A stretch of DNA of 64,000 nt from Enterococcus faecalis (GCF_029024925.1 NZ_CP118962.1:1706001-1770000), one strand, 5' to 3'; shown: positions 6,322 to 17,991, counted from the stretch's first letter. A program made the numbers and translations. The notes: generated by a model from the sequence alone, not told the origin.

Positions 6322-9093
6322 TTAAAAATCGCTTTCTGCGTTGTTAAACTCCGTTTTTCCAAACAACACATCATAGACATAAAAAAGCTCCGATTCAGGT
6401 ATATTGACACTATAAACTTTTTCAATGACACTAAACGCCTCTTTTAACTCTTGCAAGACCGTTCTTTGACACTGCTTTAGTTGTTCGGCGCCATTATAAT
6501 TTTCAATAGGTTCATTCCGGATTAATCGTTCAATTAAACAACTGACATGGACATATACCGCTAATTTACGATCATTTTGAATTGTTTGTTGCCACCGCTC
6601 TTCTAATTGAATTAAAAAGACTTCTACTTGTCGAATAATTTTTTCTGTATCTAAAATCGTCACTGATTGAATGACCCGATCTAATGAAAAGTTCCGAATC
6701 AACTCATGATTTACATAAGACAGCATATCTTTAGTTAATTCTCTCTTTGTCCATTCTAAAAGGGTCGTAATTCCTTTTCCTGCAATCAACTCTTCTAAAG
6801 AGATGTACGGGAGGTCATTTGAAGACGGGTTGTTTGTACCGATGATGCCGACAATCTCATATTCTGGAAAACTTTCTTTGATCGACTCTGCATTACGTAA
6901 TTGATTATATTCACAAGGAATAATCTTTAATTGTGCTTCCGCAGGTAAACTTTTTTCAAGTAAATCTCTAATTTTAACGGCTGTGCCAATTCCGGTACTA
7001 CACGTTGTTAAAATGACACGTTCCGTTTTATTTTCAGGTAATATGATTTCCCATTCATTTGGATGAACCGTTAACGCTTTTTGGGGCAATTCTTCAAAAG
7101 AAACTTCGTCTTTAATGGCTTCTCCTATAGATAGAGCCAAGCTTGTTGTCACATTATTCATTAATAAAAAAGGACCTTCTTCTTCTGCCGGAAAATACTG
7201 ATAAATTTCTTTCAATGAACCCATATCAAAAAGAATTACTAAACCATTCCTCGTTTCTTGACGTTCCATATAGTGAATTAAGTGTTCGGAAATTTTTTTG
7301 GGAGTAACATCTAACGGCATGTCAAACGATTGAAAAATTGGCACATTTAACAGCCGATTTGCAACATTCGCAATACTACTTGCTGTGGCATATCCGTGGG
7401 CAACAATCACCGCTTTCGGATAGTGACTTTCCTTTACTGAACCCGAATAGTGAAGATAAATGGTGACAATAATTCGATCCATCTGGGATAGTTCAATATC
7501 TAATGAACGTTTCACTAAAGTTAACAGTTGTTCAGCGTAGCCATAACTAGTTGCTAATTTAGTTTGAACTTCTGTTAAAAGTTCGTCAATGACTGTTGTA
7601 GGTTCTTTTTCTGGAAACCAATCAATACATCTTCGTTGAAACAGATAGGTGCTTAATGCATAGACTAAACTGCCATTAAACCGAATTTGATAAGACGATT
7701 CAATCGTTTCCAATAATTGACGGATATTTTGCGTAATAAACAATAGCATTTCGTGATTTTTCTCTCGCTTCTTTTCAAATAATAAATCATCGAATAAGCG
7801 TTCAATTTCTTTCGAGATGTCGTTATTGGCAGTGGAAAGATGATGATGGTGAGAGACATAAAGACGAAGGATTCGTTCATAACTCTGGATAATTCTTCTT
7901 TGCGCAAGCTCTGTTTCCTCTAACAAACTAATCAGATTTGTTTGCTCATCTAAACGAATAGGCAATTCATTTTCATTAGGAGCTAGTTTGATTGATTGAT
8001 CCAGAAATTCTTTCGGTAGATCGTGTAAAGTGATTGGAATAACACGTTTATCAAGATTGGCGGCAAAGCTGCGTGCAGTAATAATTTTTATATTATTTCT
8101 TAATTCACCTACATTGCCTACATAATGGTGGTTTTCTAAAAGTTGGATAACTTGTGGCGTGATAGTAACTGCTTTTTGAATAGCTTGCTGTTCCTCATAA
8201 AATGCTCGCATAATTAATTGTTTTCTTTCCGCTTGAGTGCGTTCAGCAAGACTTGGGATTTTAATTTGAATAGGAATTCGTCTTAAAAATGTCGTTAAAA
8301 AGGTGCTAGAAATTTCTTCAGTTGTGGCAAAGCACAACCGACACGTAACAGGAATGGGCCGATTGGTTTCACCCATCCGATAAATAATACCCTGATCTAA
8401 AAATGTAAACAATTTTTCCTGCCCTTCAGGACTCAAACGATGAACTTCATCTAAAAATAAAACGCCCCCTTCTGCACTTTGAAAGGCTCCAATTTTATCG
8501 GAATCTGCTCCCGTAAAAGCGCCTTTAAGATGCCCAAATAATTGACTAGTTAAAAGCTCTGGATTGTTGGCATATTGCGCACAATTAACTGTCACAAAAG
8601 GTGCTGAATCGTCAAGTAGTTCTTTTGAAAGACAAAACTGATAATATAAGGATGCTAAAAAACTTTTACCCGTACCACTTTCACCTGTAATTAAGACAGG
8701 CAATCCACCGCCAGGATAAAGCGCTGCTATTTTTAATTGTTCGATGGTCTGGGCTAAACTACCTCGATAACCAATGACCGACTGAAAAAAATCACTTTTG
8801 CGATCAAAAACAGGCTGTTCATCGATCATTTCTTGGAAACTTTGATAAACAGTTCTTTTTAAAAGATAGTTTTGTTGTTGAAACGCTTCTTTATGAAAAA
8901 AGTAAACTGGTCGTGTATTGATCTTAACTAGAATCCCTTCTTCGTTTAACTGATTTAAATAGTGACTAGCTGTATTTCGTTTGATAGAAAATGTCGTTGC
9001 AATATTGCTTGCTGTGAAAATTTCACTGACTAAAGATGGTTCAAAAAAAGCTGTTTGATTGCGTAAATAATCAACAATTTGCATTTTTAACAT
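6322..9093 (-). CDS. gfrR: LevR/GfrR-type sigma-54-dependent activator with PRD and PTS-like domains
   Basis: A 923-residue regulator. An N-terminal winged-helix segment (about 1-65) precedes an AAA+ domain with Walker A GESGTGKS (about 137-144), the sigma-54 contact loop GAFTGA (about 191-196) and Walker B GVLFLDE (about 210-216). PRD-like helical regions and an EIIA-like segment (VIVAHGYATASSIANV) follow, as in LevR. It should activate the adjacent operon when PTS phosphorylation signals substrate. Start chosen at ATG 9093 with an AGGTG site five bases away; an upstream start at 9108 lacks a site. It ends 27 bases before the -24 element. Confidence 0.88.
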   Translation of the reverse strand: MLKMQIVDYLRNQTAFFEPSLVSEIFTASNIATTFSIKRNTASHYLNQLNEEGILVKINTRPVYFFHKEAFQQQNYLLKRTVYQSFQEMIDEQPVFDRKSDFFQSVIGYRGSLAQTIEQLKIAALYPGGGLPVLITGESGTGKSFLASLYYQFCLSKELLDDSAPFVTVNCAQYANNPELLTSQLFGHLKGAFTGADSDKIGAFQSAEGGVLFLDEVHRLSPEGQEKLFTFLDQGIIYRMGETNRPIPVTCRLCFATTEEISSTFLTTFLRRIPIQIKIPSLAERTQAERKQLIMRAFYEEQQAIQKAVTITPQVIQLLENHHYVGNVGELRNNIKIITARSFAANLDKRVIPITLHDLPKEFLDQSIKLAPNENELPIRLDEQTNLISLLEETELAQRRIIQSYERILRLYVSHHHHLSTANNDISKEIERLFDDLLFEKKREKNHEMLLFITQNIRQLLETIESSYQIRFNGSLVYALSTYLFQRRCIDWFPEKEPTTVIDELLTEVQTKLATSYGYAEQLLTLVKRSLDIELSQMDRIIVTIYLHYSGSVKESHYPKAVIVAHGYATASSIANVANRLLNVPIFQSFDMPLDVTPKKISEHLIHYMERQETRNGLVILFDMGSLKEIYQYFPAEEEGPFLLMNNVTTSLALSIGEAIKDEVSFEELPQKALTVHPNEWEIILPENKTERVILTTCSTGIGTAVKIRDLLEKSLPAEAQLKIIPCEYNQLRNAESIKESFPEYEIVGIIGTNNPSSNDLPYISLEELIAGKGITTLLEWTKRELTKDMLSYVNHELIRNFSLDRVIQSVTILDTEKIIRQVEVFLIQLEERWQQTIQNDRKLAVYVHVSCLIERLIRNEPIENYNGAEQLKQCQRTVLQELKEAFSVIEKVYSVNIPESELFYVYDVLFGKTEFNNAESDF

Positions 9094-9663
9094 AAAATCA
9101 CCTCTCATTTATCATAACGTACCTAAAAAAAACGTCAATATTCAAAATTTCTTTTGTTATTTTTCTTTATATAAGGAGCCCATTTTTTATGTTATTTAAT
9201 CACAGGAACCTGATTCTATCATTGCAGAATAGGCTTTCATTCAGTATACTGTAAATAGAGGAACAAGAAACGAATTGGATAATTAGGCACTGAAAGAACG
9301 CACCACCGTTCTGAATGTTTCGAAACACACAACAGGTTATCGAAATGACCATTGGAGAAAAATTCCTTTTTCTCCGAGGTTAGCGATTGTGACATGTTGC
9401 AATCGTTTTTTGTCCTTAAAATGTTGAGAAAAAGAAAAAAGGCACTTTGCATGTCAGCACCACCTGACAAACAAAGCCCTTCATAGACAGCACAACCTAT
9501 CTATTCCAGTTGCCTTTTTTGCTAGTTACACTAGCTAATTTTAGTGTACCCGATTTTCAGTGAAATTACTAGCATCTTTAAAATTTTTACTGAAACGATC
9601 AGCCTGTGCAATGAACTAGTTTTCTTCAGCGGCGGCAACCGCTGAGAAGCTTTTTCTCAAATT
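9094..9663. other. Gene-free spacer with many hairpins between gfrR and the dGTPase gene
   Basis: No convincing gene lies here. A long imperfect hairpin (arms AAAAAAGGCA near 9435 and TGCCTTTTTT ending near 9520) could terminate the dGTPase message. It encloses two smaller stems. Further toward gfrR are perfect hairpins at 9384-9405 (followed by a T run on the plus strand), 9354-9375 (nine-base arms, TTCC loop) and 9295-9312. The loop motif GTGGTG or GTTGTG (minus strand) occurs four times. The whole may be a 3' UTR, a gfrR leader or a separate RNA. Confidence 0.6.
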
Positions 9664-11025
9664 TTAAGTGAATAATGTATCATAAACTTTTTTGGCATAT
9701 CCATCCGTCATATTACATACAAAGTCCACCGCCATTTTCAAACGATAATAGTCTTTTTCTGCTTCTGTAGCGTTCTTTGCTTCTCTTCTATACAACGCTT
9801 TCGCGCTTTCCGAAATATTATTAAAGATTCGCTCCTCATACTTATTCATGGAAACTTTTTCATATTTCAGTACGACTGGAACAAATTCATCTAGTAAACG
9901 ATTGATGATATTGAAGCCCAATACCTCTTGATCCAAAATTGTTTTTGTTTGAAAAACATAGACTCTAGAAAAGTTTTTTAATGCCTGAAAGCATTTCACT
10001 TCATCACAATCTTCAATGATAATTTCATTATGATAGATACCTCTCATAATTAAGTCATAATGATTAGCAAAATTTTTCGCTACGCTTTGACAAACAGCTC
10101 TTTGTGTCTTTCTCAAAAATTCTTGTAAGGTAGCTTCTTCTGTTTTATCTTTTTCTAACATTAAAAATTTTTTTGTTCCTGTTTGCCCATCAACAAACTG
10201 CTTTAAATCTTGATAGCTGTATAAACCATAATTATAGGCATCTTCGATATCTGAAAAAGTATAGGCGATATCATCTGAGGCTTCTAGCAAAAAGACTAAT
10301 GGGTGTCGCTTATTTTGTGTTCCTGTCGCAAATTTAATGGCGTTAAACACTTGTTTTTCCGAGTAAAAATAGCCAACTTTTTTAGACAAAAGCTGTTGCT
10401 TATTTAATTGATCTGAAGATGCCGTATATTTGATAACTGTATCTAATGTCGTGGCAGTTAGTTTCATTCCTGCTTTAGAAGTCCCATTATCATGATGCAG
10501 TTTTGTTAAAAGTCGGATGGTTTGAGCGTTTCCTTCAAAGTTAAGAAAATCATTTTGTTGTTGCTCCGAAAAATCAGACCAACAAGCATACAAAGGACCA
10601 TTTTTTTCAAACCAAATACGAATGGCTTCTTCCCCAAAATGTCCAAAAGGGGGATTGCCAATATCATGGATTAATGCAGCTGTTTCTAACAACCGATAGC
10701 ATTCTGATAATTCCATAACCTCAATGTTTCGTTCGTTCAACTGTGAAATAACTAATCTAAGTATATCCCTGCTATGCATTGCCACTTCTAAGCTATGCGT
10801 TAAACGCGTTCTTACAAAATCATTACGTTCTAAAGGAAAAACTTGTGTTTTGTCTTGTAAACGTCTAAATGCATCACTTTTAATTACTCTACGATAGTCA
10901 CTATCTAAAGATTTACGAAGTTCTGTGGCTAAATCAACTTGCTTATTTAACCAGTCATTTTGATATTGTTTACCATTATCAGAAATACGATATGTACCAA
11001 CCAACTGACGCCAATTCATTTTCAT
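9664..11025 (-). CDS. dGTP triphosphohydrolase-like HD-domain protein
   Basis: A 453-residue protein of the dGTPase (Dgt) branch of the HD superfamily. Metal ligands are visible as His77 in RTRLTHSLEV, His120-Asp121 in ALIHDIGNPPFGHFGEEAI, and the Asp in LLEASDDIAYTFSDIEDA further on. The N-terminal DSDYRRVIKSDAFRRLQDKT is also a Dgt signature. Such enzymes hydrolyse dGTP (often dNTPs) to the nucleoside and triphosphate. It follows the TIR gene by 16 bases behind a strong GGAGGAGGT site, so the two form one unit. dGTPases act as dNTP-depleting anti-phage factors in some bacteria; a housekeeping role is the alternative. Confidence 0.87.
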   Translation of the reverse strand: MKMNWRQLVGTYRISDNGKQYQNDWLNKQVDLATELRKSLDSDYRRVIKSDAFRRLQDKTQVFPLERNDFVRTRLTHSLEVAMHSRDILRLVISQLNERNIEVMELSECYRLLETAALIHDIGNPPFGHFGEEAIRIWFEKNGPLYACWSDFSEQQQNDFLNFEGNAQTIRLLTKLHHDNGTSKAGMKLTATTLDTVIKYTASSDQLNKQQLLSKKVGYFYSEKQVFNAIKFATGTQNKRHPLVFLLEASDDIAYTFSDIEDAYNYGLYSYQDLKQFVDGQTGTKKFLMLEKDKTEEATLQEFLRKTQRAVCQSVAKNFANHYDLIMRGIYHNEIIIEDCDEVKCFQALKNFSRVYVFQTKTILDQEVLGFNIINRLLDEFVPVVLKYEKVSMNKYEERIFNNISESAKALYRREAKNATEAEKDYYRLKMAVDFVCNMTDGYAKKVYDTLFT

Positions 11026-11041
11026 TTATTACCTCCTCCAA

Positions 11042-11866
11042 TTACTCTACCTTCTCTAAATAAGAGACGTAAATATTTTTACATTTACCAATATCACTGA
11101 ATTCCCGATTGTTATACGCCTTATCCTTTTTCAATTTAAACCGCACTTTTTCGCCTTCTTGAAAAGTTCCCCACGTAAGAAAAAAGAATAGCCAATGGCT
11201 TTCATCCTCTGATAGCGTGTCTAAACCTAAACTTTTAGGCTCAATTAAGCTAGGTAATTTAAAACAGTCATACACCCCTTTTGCTGTGCCATACACAGGA
11301 CGATGAGTGCTAAGAGTCGTTTCAAAATATCCCTTTTCATCAGGTTTTAAATAACTTGCTTGTCGAATCAGTTGTGTCAGTTTATTTTGGAATGGCTGAA
11401 TATTTTTCTCAACGTTTAGTTCAAAATCTGGCTCAGCTTGTACATCTGTGTCATGAGATAACTTTTTTAATAAGCAGTTGATTTCATTAGTACTTGTCTT
11501 ATCATTAAACGCAATCGCCAAACGCTCACTGCTAATAACACCTTTCATATCTTTCATAGAAAAATTATTTAACGCAATTGGATAGTGTTTATCTGATAGC
11601 ATCCAAGAAGCACCCATTTCGTTTAAACATGGAATACTCTGATAATAATGATCAGATAAAAAATACAGCATGACAGGTTGATTGGTTAGCTCCCTTTTAA
11701 TCGTGTCAAAAATTAATTCTCCTGGCTGTACACCTGTTTCAATAGCGGAACTATAAAAAATATCCTGTGTTCGAAACCCAAACTTTTTCAACAATTGGAT
11801 AAACGCATCCACATATTCTTGATCCTTTGAACTATGACTAATAAAAATCTTTTTCCCGTTGCTCAC
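11042..11866 (-). CDS. TIR-domain protein (TIR_2 type) with uncharacterised C-terminal domain
   Basis: A 274-residue protein. Residues 1-110 are a bacterial TIR domain: [18 protein letters not shown] (box 1), [16 protein letters not shown], and [20 protein letters not shown], with Glu83 where catalytic TIR NADases carry theirs. Residues about 175-274 form a separate domain I cannot name, containing [19 protein letters not shown]. No membrane segment. It starts at GTG 11866, the first possible start after an in-frame stop, ten bases from GGAGG. It is immediately upstream of the dGTPase gene. TIR proteins in bacteria commonly cleave NAD or make nucleotide signals in phage defence; activity here is inferred. 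Confidence 0.85.
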   Translation of the reverse strand: MSNGKKIFISHSSKDQEYVDAFIQLLKKFGFRTQDIFYSSAIETGVQPGELIFDTIKRELTNQPVMLYFLSDHYYQSIPCLNEMGASWMLSDKHYPIALNNFSMKDMKGVISSERLAIAFNDKTSTNEINCLLKKLSHDTDVQAEPDFELNVEKNIQPFQNKLTQLIRQASYLKPDEKGYFETTLSTHRPVYGTAKGVYDCFKLPSLIEPKSLGLDTLSEDESHWLFFFLTWGTFQEGEKVRFKLKKDKAYNNREFSDIGKCKNIYVSYLEKVE

Positions 11867-11932
11867 TACTCAACATCCTCCAAGTTAAATTTGTATTTTC
11901 ATTTTTTTGTGAAATTCTATACTATTTCTTTA

Positions 11933-11961
11933 AGCGTACAGCGTTATCTGAAACCAGTCAA
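11933..11961 (-). promoter_or_regulatory. Candidate promoter of the TIR-dGTPase operon
   Basis: On the minus strand, TTGACT (11956-11961) and TACGCT (11933-11938) are 17 bases apart, about 65 bases upstream of the TIR start. The surrounding 11880-12110 stretch is very AT rich and has no gene. Confidence 0.5.
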
Positions 11962-12115
11962 TACTAAAATTATAAAATAACAATTATTTTGTTTTATTAA
12001 ATTTTTATATAATGTTGTTTTGTTAATGTTTTGTTATTTTTAAACAAGTGATTATAGAGCGATGTACGGTTGAAGTTATTTCTAATCTATTTTTTTCAAT
12101 ATTTTTATAAATATA

Positions 12116-12152
12116 AAAAAACACGCCTTTCTTTGCAGAAAGGCGTGTTTTT
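12116..12152 (-). terminator. Terminator of the glycolytic operon (after eno)
   Basis: A 15-base stem (AACACGCCTTTC with GAAAGGCGTGTT, plus A/T pairs) with loop TTTGCA and T runs on both strands lies 70 bases after eno. Confidence 0.85.
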
Positions 12153-12219
12153 ACGTCCGAGTATAAGGAGAATTGGTTCATTAACCAATTGTCCCTTTAA
12201 GCGTTATTCATTAAATGAA

Positions 12220-13563
<1,344 letters not shown>

Positions 13564-13649
13564 TCATGTATGATTGTAGTTAATTCTCGCAAACTATGCA
13601 AACATTTTTTTGCAAAAGTCATTGAGAAAACGTTACCGTTAGTGATTTC

Positions 13650-14405
13650 TTATTTTACAGCATCTAATAAAGCTAGGAATGAGTCTGCTTCTAAGCTTGC
13701 GCCGCCGACTAAAGCACCGTCAACGTTTTCTTTTGCCATATATTCAGCGATGTTTTCTGGTTTAACAGAACCACCGTATTGAATACGAACAGCTTCAGAA
13801 ACTTCTTTGCCGTATAATTTTTCAACTGTTGAACGAACAACACCACAGATTTCATCTGCAATATTAGCATCTGCAGATTTACCAGTTCCGATTGCCCAGA
13901 TTGGTTCGTAAGCGATAACCATTGAAGCAACTTGTTCGTTTGATAAACCAACTAAGCCGTTAGTGATTTGACCTTCGATCCATTCCGCTGTTTTACCAGC
14001 TTCATACGTTTCTAAAGTTTCACCACAACAGAAGATTGGTGTCATACCATTTGCAAAGATTGCTTTGGCTTTTTTATTGATATCTTCATCTGTTTCGTGG
14101 AAATATTCGCGACGTTCAGAGTGTCCGATAATCACATAGTTTACACCTAAATCTGCAATTGCAGCTGGTGAGTTTTCACCAGTGAAGGCACCAGCGTTTT
14201 CCCAGTAGCAGTTTTGTGCAGCTAATTTCACTTCAGAATCTTTTAGGTTCCAAGCTAAAGGAGCTAAGAATAATGCTGGAGATCCAATCACAGCGTCAAC
14301 AACGTCGTTTGATGGAACAGCATTTTTTACTGCTTCTGCAAAGCTTTGTGCTTCGCTTAAAGTTTTGTTCATTTTCCAGTTACCAGCGATAATTGGTTTG
14401 CGCAT
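13650..14405 (-). CDS. tpiA: Triosephosphate isomerase
   Basis: A 251-residue TIM-barrel enzyme interconverting DHAP and glyceraldehyde-3-phosphate. The N-terminal Lys motif [12 protein letters not shown], catalytic His in [12 protein letters not shown] and catalytic Glu in [14 protein letters not shown] are all present, as is the phosphate-binding [12 protein letters not shown] near the end. I use ATG 14405 (MRKPIIAG) instead of the GTG nine bases upstream, since family proteins begin at this Met. It lies about 50 bases downstream of pgk in the glycolytic operon. Confidence 0.97.
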   Translation of the reverse strand: MRKPIIAGNWKMNKTLSEAQSFAEAVKNAVPSNDVVDAVIGSPALFLAPLAWNLKDSEVKLAAQNCYWENAGAFTGENSPAAIADLGVNYVIIGHSERREYFHETDEDINKKAKAIFANGMTPIFCCGETLETYEAGKTAEWIEGQITNGLVGLSNEQVASMVIAYEPIWAIGTGKSADANIADEICGVVRSTVEKLYGKEVSEAVRIQYGGSVKPENIAEYMAKENVDGALVGGASLEADSFLALLDAVK

Positions 14406-14453
14406 GAAAAGCACATCCTTTTCTTTTTTTAAAAATATTGTCTTTTAAACTGA

Positions 14454-15647
14454 TTATTTATCGTTAATAGAAGCTAAACCTGGTAAAGTTTTGCCTTCTA
14501 ATAATTCTAAACTTGCTCCGCCACCTGTTGAGATGTGAGAGAATTTGTTTTCGTAGCCTAATTGAATTGCTGCAGCAGCAGAGTCCCCACCACCGATGAT
14601 TGTTGTTGCGTCTTCTAAATTAGCAATCGCTTCACAAACACCAATTGTTCCTTTGGCAAAGTTACTCATTTCAAATACGCCCATTGGTCCATTCCAAACA
14701 ACTGTTTTCGCACCTTGTAATTCGTTAGCGAATAATTCAATTGTTTTTTCACCAATATCCAAGCCTTCTTCATCATCTGGGATTTCAGTTGAAGGAACCG
14801 TGTGGAAAGGAGCGTCATTGCTGAACTCTTTAGAGACAACTGTATCAACCGGTAAAACTAATTTGTCGCCAGCTTTTTCCATTAAGCTTTTCGCTAAGTC
14901 CACTTTATCTTCTTCAAGTAAAGATAAACCAACACTATAGCCTTGTGCTTTCATGAATGTGTAAGCCATACCGCCACCGATTAAAATTTTGTCGGCTTTT
15001 TCAATTAGGTTTTCAATGACAGCGATTTTGTCAGAAACTTTTGCGCCACCCAAGATTGCTACGAATGGACGTTTTGGATTTTCAACAGCTTCGCCGATGA
15101 ATTTAATTTCTTTTTCCATTAAGAAACCAGCAACTGTTGGGATACCAGTTGAAGCAATTCCAACGTTTGAGGCATGTGCACGGTGTGCAGTACCAAAAGC
15201 ATCATTGACAAATACATCGCCTAAAGAAGCCCAGTATTTACCCAATTCAGCGTCATTGCCGCTTTCTTTTTTGCCGTCAACATCTTCAAAACGAGTGTTT
15301 TCAAATACTAAAACGTCGCCATCTTTCATATTGTTAACAGCGTCTTCTAATTCTTTACCACGTGTTTCTGGAACAAAAGTAACTGGTTGACCTAGTAATT
15401 CGCTTAAACGTTCAGCCACTGGTTTTAATGATTTGCCAGCTTTGTCTTCTTCTGTTTTTACACGACCTAAATGAGAGAAAAGAATTGCTTTTCCGCCATT
15501 TTCAATCACGTATTTGATTGTTGGTAAAGCCGCTACGATACGATTATCGTTTGTGATCACGCCATCTTTTAACGGAACGTTAAAGTCAACACGGACAAGG
15601 ACTTTTTTGTCTTTTAAATCTACATCTTTAATTGTCTTTTTAGCCAT
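14454..15647 (-). CDS. pgk: Phosphoglycerate kinase
   Basis: A 397-residue enzyme making ATP from 1,3-bisphosphoglycerate. The start [20 protein letters not shown] with DFNVPLKDG is the substrate-binding N-domain signature, and [22 protein letters not shown] and WNGPMGVFE are standard. The C-terminal GGGDSAAA and [13 protein letters not shown] complete the nucleotide domain. AGGAGG precedes the ATG. A terminator between gap and pgk suggests part of the message stops before pgk. Confidence 0.98.
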   Translation of the reverse strand: MAKKTIKDVDLKDKKVLVRVDFNVPLKDGVITNDNRIVAALPTIKYVIENGGKAILFSHLGRVKTEEDKAGKSLKPVAERLSELLGQPVTFVPETRGKELEDAVNNMKDGDVLVFENTRFEDVDGKKESGNDAELGKYWASLGDVFVNDAFGTAHRAHASNVGIASTGIPTVAGFLMEKEIKFIGEAVENPKRPFVAILGGAKVSDKIAVIENLIEKADKILIGGGMAYTFMKAQGYSVGLSLLEEDKVDLAKSLMEKAGDKLVLPVDTVVSKEFSNDAPFHTVPSTEIPDDEEGLDIGEKTIELFANELQGAKTVVWNGPMGVFEMSNFAKGTIGVCEAIANLEDATTIIGGGDSAAAAIQLGYENKFSHISTGGGASLELLEGKTLPGLASINDK

Positions 15648-15679
15648 GAGTAGACCTCCTGTATTGTCAATTTTAGGAT

Positions 15680-15727
15680 TTTTCTTTTTTAAAAAAAGAA
15701 AGCGGAGAAGCGCGTTGCTTCCCCGCT
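15680..15727 (-). terminator. Internal terminator between gap and pgk
   Basis: Eleven-base arms (15701-15711 and 15717-15727, one G-U) with a 5-base loop, followed on the minus strand by a T-rich run. It sits 47 bases after gap and could lower pgk-tpi-eno expression relative to gap. Confidence 0.8.
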
Positions 15728-15773
15728 TATTATTTCACAATTGTTCAAATTTCACTAATGATAAGAATGAATC

Positions 15774-16775
15774 TTATAAGTTAGCGAAGTATTCTAAAGT
15801 ACGAACTAATTGAGCAGTGTATGACATTTCGTTGTCATACCAAGCAACAGTTTTAACTAATTGTTTGTCGCCAACTGTCATCACTTTTGTTTGAGTTGCA
15901 TCGAATAATGAACCGTAAGTCATACCTACGATATCAGAAGAAACGATTTCGTCTGTGTTATAACCATAAGATTCGTTAGCAGCTTTTTCCATTACTGCAT
16001 TTACTTCATCAACAGTAACTTCTTTGTCTAATACAGTAACTAATTCAGTTAATGAACCAGTTGCTACAGGAACACGTTGAGCAGCGCCATCTAATTTACC
16101 GTTCAATTCTGGGATTACTAAGCCGATTGCTTTAGCAGCACCAGTTGAGTTAGGTACGATGTTTGCAGCAGCAGCGCGCGCACGACGGAAGTCGCCTTTA
16201 GGATGTGGTCCGTCTAATGTCATTTGGTCACCTGTGTAAGCGTGGATAGTTGTCATTAAACCTTCAACAACACCAAAGTTGTCATGTAAAGCTTTAGCCA
16301 TTGGAGCTAAGCAGTTTGTAGTACAAGAAGCGCCTGAAATTACAGTTTCTTCTCCAGTTAATGTTTCATGGTTTGTGTTGTAAACGATTGTTGGTACATC
16401 GTTACCACCAGGAGCTGAAATAACTACACGTTTTGCACCAGCAGTTAAATGTTTTTCAGCAGCTTCTTTAGAAGTAAAGAAACCAGTACATTCTAAAACG
16501 ATGTCTACGCCTAATTCGCCCCATGGTAATTCTTCAGGGTTACGGTTAGCTAAAACTTTGATTTCTTTGCCATTAACGTTGAATGAACCTTCGTGAACTT
16601 CAACTGTACCGTTGAAACGGCCTTGAGTTGTGTCATATTTTAACAAGTGTGCTAACATTTTAGCATCTGTTAAGTCGTTGATTGCAACTACTTCGATTCC
16701 TTCTACATCTTGGATACGACGGAAAGCTAAGCGTCCGATACGTCCAAATCCATTAATACCTACTTTAACTGTCAT
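15774..16775 (-). CDS. gap: Glyceraldehyde-3-phosphate dehydrogenase
   Basis: A 333-residue NAD-dependent GAPDH. NAD-binding [14 protein letters not shown] is at the N-terminus, the catalytic cysteine sits in [16 protein letters not shown] (about residue 152), and [18 protein letters not shown] and [14 protein letters not shown] follow. I use ATG 16775 ([10 protein letters not shown]) behind AGGAGGAAAT; a longer frame from 16802 adds residues foreign to the family. It lies downstream of cggR, the usual arrangement for the glycolytic GapA-type enzyme. Confidence 0.97.
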   Translation of the reverse strand: MTVKVGINGFGRIGRLAFRRIQDVEGIEVVAINDLTDAKMLAHLLKYDTTQGRFNGTVEVHEGSFNVNGKEIKVLANRNPEELPWGELGVDIVLECTGFFTSKEAAEKHLTAGAKRVVISAPGGNDVPTIVYNTNHETLTGEETVISGASCTTNCLAPMAKALHDNFGVVEGLMTTIHAYTGDQMTLDGPHPKGDFRRARAAAANIVPNSTGAAKAIGLVIPELNGKLDGAAQRVPVATGSLTELVTVLDKEVTVDEVNAVMEKAANESYGYNTDEIVSSDIVGMTYGSLFDATQTKVMTVGDKQLVKTVAWYDNEMSYTAQLVRTLEYFANL

Positions 16776-16814
16776 TAAAGATTTCCTCCTTATGAAAATC
16801 AAAAATTTTTTATT

Positions 16815-17852
16815 TTAAAGGGTTACCCCTTTTAAAATCTCGTTTGCAGCAGCTTCATCTGTGATGAGCCACGTTTGTTTTGGTGCATTTTTCATATATG
16901 CGCGAATGGCTTTGGCTTTCGTTTTGCCGCCCGCAATTGCGACGACATAGGGAATTTCTTGTAAGTTTTTTAATTGAAGGCCAATTCGTGGAATTTTATA
17001 GACCACTTTTCCTTCTTCATCAAAGAAATAACCAAACGATTCTGCCACGGCATTTTTTTGTTTGAGCATAACCATTTCGTCATCAGACATTTTTCGGCGT
17101 GCCGCCATGTGCAACGCTCGACCAATACTGTGCACCACACAGTTGGCATGACTAATTAACGTAAGAACTTCTTGAATCGAGGGTTCTTGTAATAAACTAT
17201 TATACGTTTCACGACTCAATTGCTCTGGGACATATAACGCCCGGTAGTTACCACCCGTTTTGTTGGCCATTACAGCACTAATTGAATTGGCTTGGACAGA
17301 AACTGCTTCACCAATCCCTCCTCTGGCTGGAACAAACAAATTATGACGTTTTTCAGTTTCTAGTGATCCCATATTTTCGGCCACCATGGCCATTGTTGTC
17401 CCACCCATAACCGCAATTGTATTCTCACCATTTGGTAAGAGTAAATTCAGCGTATTGGTTAAGACATCTCCAAAGTCCGAAAGAACTTTCTTTTGGATAT
17501 CACTATCTCCTGCAACAACGATACAACGTTGAATGCCAAAGTACTGTGTCATTTCTTTTTCGATTTGGTGCATGCCAAGCAATTGATTCATGACTAATTC
17601 TAAGCCTTGGTAGACTTCCAAACCGCGTTCTGTTAATGTCATTCCGCTTTTTGAAGGTTCAATCAGGTTGAGCTGCTTCAAAACATCTGTTTCTGTACGC
17701 AAGACTCGCTCTGTAATTCCCATCGTTTCTGATAAACTTCTACGTCCAATAGGTTGCATCCAATAAATATTGCGAAGAATTTGGAATCTTTCTTGTAATA
17801 CATCGAGCATATCTGGAGCAACTGCTTCAATCATTTTAAATTCTTTTAACAT
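16815..17852 (-). CDS. cggR: Central glycolytic genes regulator (SorC/DeoR family)
   Basis: A 345-residue repressor. An N-terminal helix-turn-helix (about residues 25-70, WMQPIGRRSLSETMGITERVLRTE) is followed by a SorC-type sugar-phosphate-binding domain with VMGGTTMAMVAENM, FVPARGGIGEAVSVQANS, VHSIGRALHMAARRKM and VVAIAGGKTKAKAI. In B. subtilis CggR represses the gap operon and is relieved by fructose-1,6-bisphosphate. It is first in the operon, 39 bases before gap. AAGGAG precedes the ATG at 17852. Confidence 0.93.
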   Translation of the reverse strand: MLKEFKMIEAVAPDMLDVLQERFQILRNIYWMQPIGRRSLSETMGITERVLRTETDVLKQLNLIEPSKSGMTLTERGLEVYQGLELVMNQLLGMHQIEKEMTQYFGIQRCIVVAGDSDIQKKVLSDFGDVLTNTLNLLLPNGENTIAVMGGTTMAMVAENMGSLETEKRHNLFVPARGGIGEAVSVQANSISAVMANKTGGNYRALYVPEQLSRETYNSLLQEPSIQEVLTLISHANCVVHSIGRALHMAARRKMSDDEMVMLKQKNAVAESFGYFFDEEGKVVYKIPRIGLQLKNLQEIPYVVAIAGGKTKAKAIRAYMKNAPKQTWLITDEAAANEILKGVTL

Positions 17853-17952
17853 GATGCGCTCCTTTTGTGGGTCGAAATATGTCCAAGTAAGACTGAAAAC
17901 GACCTATGAACTTTAAAAAAATAGAATTGATGTTCGTTTTTCCTACTATTTA

Positions 17953-17981
17953 TTCATAACAGTATTAAAAGTACTTATCAA
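17953..17981 (-). promoter_or_regulatory. Candidate promoter P2 of the cggR-gap operon
   Basis: On the minus strand TTGATA (17976-17981) and TATGAA (17953-17958) are 17 bases apart, about 100 bases upstream of cggR. Confidence 0.6.
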
Positions 17982-17991
17982 TTACACACTT

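Noticed and set aside
9237-9470. 77-codon minus-strand frame in the hairpin-rich spacer
   Set aside because: It has no ribosome site, odd composition, and runs through several perfect hairpins. The base pattern is structural and not coding.
9618-9662. Hairpin CAGCGG/CCGCTG after the dGTPase gene as its terminator
   Set aside because: The bases after it on the minus strand are A-rich and not T-rich, so it is not a convincing terminator in that direction.
17853-17960. CggR operator (GGGAC-type box) upstream of cggR
   Set aside because: Pieces such as CTTGGACATATTTCGACCC are suggestive but do not match the known operator well enough to call.
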